Below, piece after piece: positions 6,103 to 6,583 of a stretch of 6,583 bases of DNA. Under the pieces are notes generated by a model. The model was given only the letters and a program-made list of their open reading frames with translations, made no database searches and was not told where the DNA came from. Each line of letters starts with the position of its first letter. Within the stretch, counting starts at the first letter, position 1. The position numbers and the translations under genes were made by a program. Source of the DNA: Candidatus Heimdallarchaeota archaeon (GTDB lineage Archaea > Asgardarchaeota > Heimdallarchaeia > JABLTI01); the NCBI GenBank assembly GCA_030667035.1, contig DAOUWQ010000087.1, positions 1-6,583 on the forward strand, written 5' to 3'.

Positions 6103-6583
6103 TTAGTTAAGCAGAGATCCCATAGTGCCCAATGCTATCAATCCTGCAACTGAAGTGATTAGTATTAGAGCTCCTTCTACTCGATCGAAATGGTTATCGT
6201 CAATAATTGTTAGATGTAGAGCCAATGAAAGTGCAAATATAACTGAAAATACTAGTGTCGTATCAAAAGCAACTGGAATTGCTACACCAATTATTGAAGC
6301 TAATAAAAATGGGAAACCAAAGAGTAAAAAGAATGTTTGATTAATAGAAGAAACTTGATGAACTAATCCTATTTGTGTATCTTCTTCCTCTGGATTGAAT
6401 AATGCTCTCATAGTTATGGTCGTTTCAGGAGCAGATGAAACGAATCCCACTACGACACAATAAACCAGAATTGGAACATCATAAACTGCAATGCTTGTTT
6501 CAATTGAATTAGAAATGAGACTTCCACCGAGATATATTCCAGCTAAACCAATAACTAAGGCAATAATAATCAAATATAAGGGA
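6103..6583 (-). CDS. Second CaCA-like membrane protein, C-terminal part only (5' end outside window)
   Basis: The frame is open to the window edge; codons for P-L-Y precede the TTG at 6573, so that TTG is an internal Leu and not the start. The 159 visible residues align along their length with the C-terminal half of the protein at 2538-4076. Matching blocks are VPILVYCVVVGFVSSAPE against VPVLVYAVVVGIVSSSPE, GLVHQVSSINQTFFLLFG against GLVHQVSAINQTFYILFG, and IIDDNHFDRVEGA against IADDNKFDLLEGV. By eye roughly half the positions in the alpha-repeat region are identical. It shows about five membrane helices and the alpha-2 motif with its P-E pair. It lacks a six-residue stretch before the VP(V/I)LVY block that the first paralog has. 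The N-terminal half and the inter-half loop are not visible. The role is presumably cation transport, as for the paralog, with the same uncertainty. Confidence 0.82.
   Translation of the reverse strand, partial: PLYLIIIALVIGLAGIYLGGSLISNSIETSIAVYDVPILVYCVVVGFVSSAPETTITMRALFNPEEEDTQIGLVHQVSSINQTFFLLFGFPFLLASIIGVAIPVAFDTTLVFSVIFALSLALHLTIIDDNHFDRVEGALILITSVAGLIALGTMGSLLN

Noticed and set aside
6125..6340. Plus-strand open frame of 71 codons
   Set aside because: It is antisense to the partial CaCA-like gene, whose alignment to its paralog shows which strand is coding.
6571..6573. TTG at the right edge as the start of the second transporter gene
   Set aside because: The frame stays open to the window edge, and alignment with the paralog shows this codon is inside a membrane helix of the C-terminal half.

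Overview
The window is AT-rich and codes densely. It holds five protein genes: two on the plus strand at the left and three on the minus strand at the right. Two of the five run off the window edges. I see no rRNA, tRNA, CRISPR array, insertion sequence or attachment site. The gene style suggests an archaeon, and an Asgard-type archaeon is my best guess. The reasons are Lys/Glu/Asn-rich proteins, genes with their own T-rich terminators, zinc-ribbon/membrane fusions, and a TTG start behind a GGAG site. There is no phylogenetic marker here, so this assignment is inference only.

Layout. Positions 1-1023 (+) hold the 3' part of a membrane gene. The reading frame is open from base 1 and the visible start carries the last helix of an RDD domain, followed by a four-cysteine zinc ribbon and about six membrane helices. 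A 202-base gap follows, with a hairpin terminator, further inverted repeats and a candidate promoter. Positions 1226-2482 (+) encode a COG1228-type metal-dependent amidohydrolase with a long Lys/Glu-rich insertion. A hairpin with T-runs on both sides lies in the 55-base convergent gap. Positions 2538-4076 (-) encode a 512-residue CaCA-like (sodium/calcium exchanger superfamily) membrane protein. Positions 4247-5980 (-) encode a class III, glutamate-1-semialdehyde-aminomutase-like PLP enzyme fused to a C-terminal SCP2 (sterol carrier protein 2)-like lipid-binding domain. Positions 6103-6583 (-) hold the C-terminal part of a second CaCA-like gene, clearly paralogous to the first.

How the genes may relate. 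The three minus-strand genes are separated by 122 and 170 bases and each of the two upstream ones is followed by terminator-like sequence, so they look like separate transcription units rather than a tight operon. Two paralogous exchanger-like proteins bracketing a PLP enzyme with a lipid-binding domain is the most unusual arrangement here. A shared membrane or lipid role is possible, but the sequence does not prove it. The plus-strand genes show no obvious functional link to each other or to the minus-strand genes.
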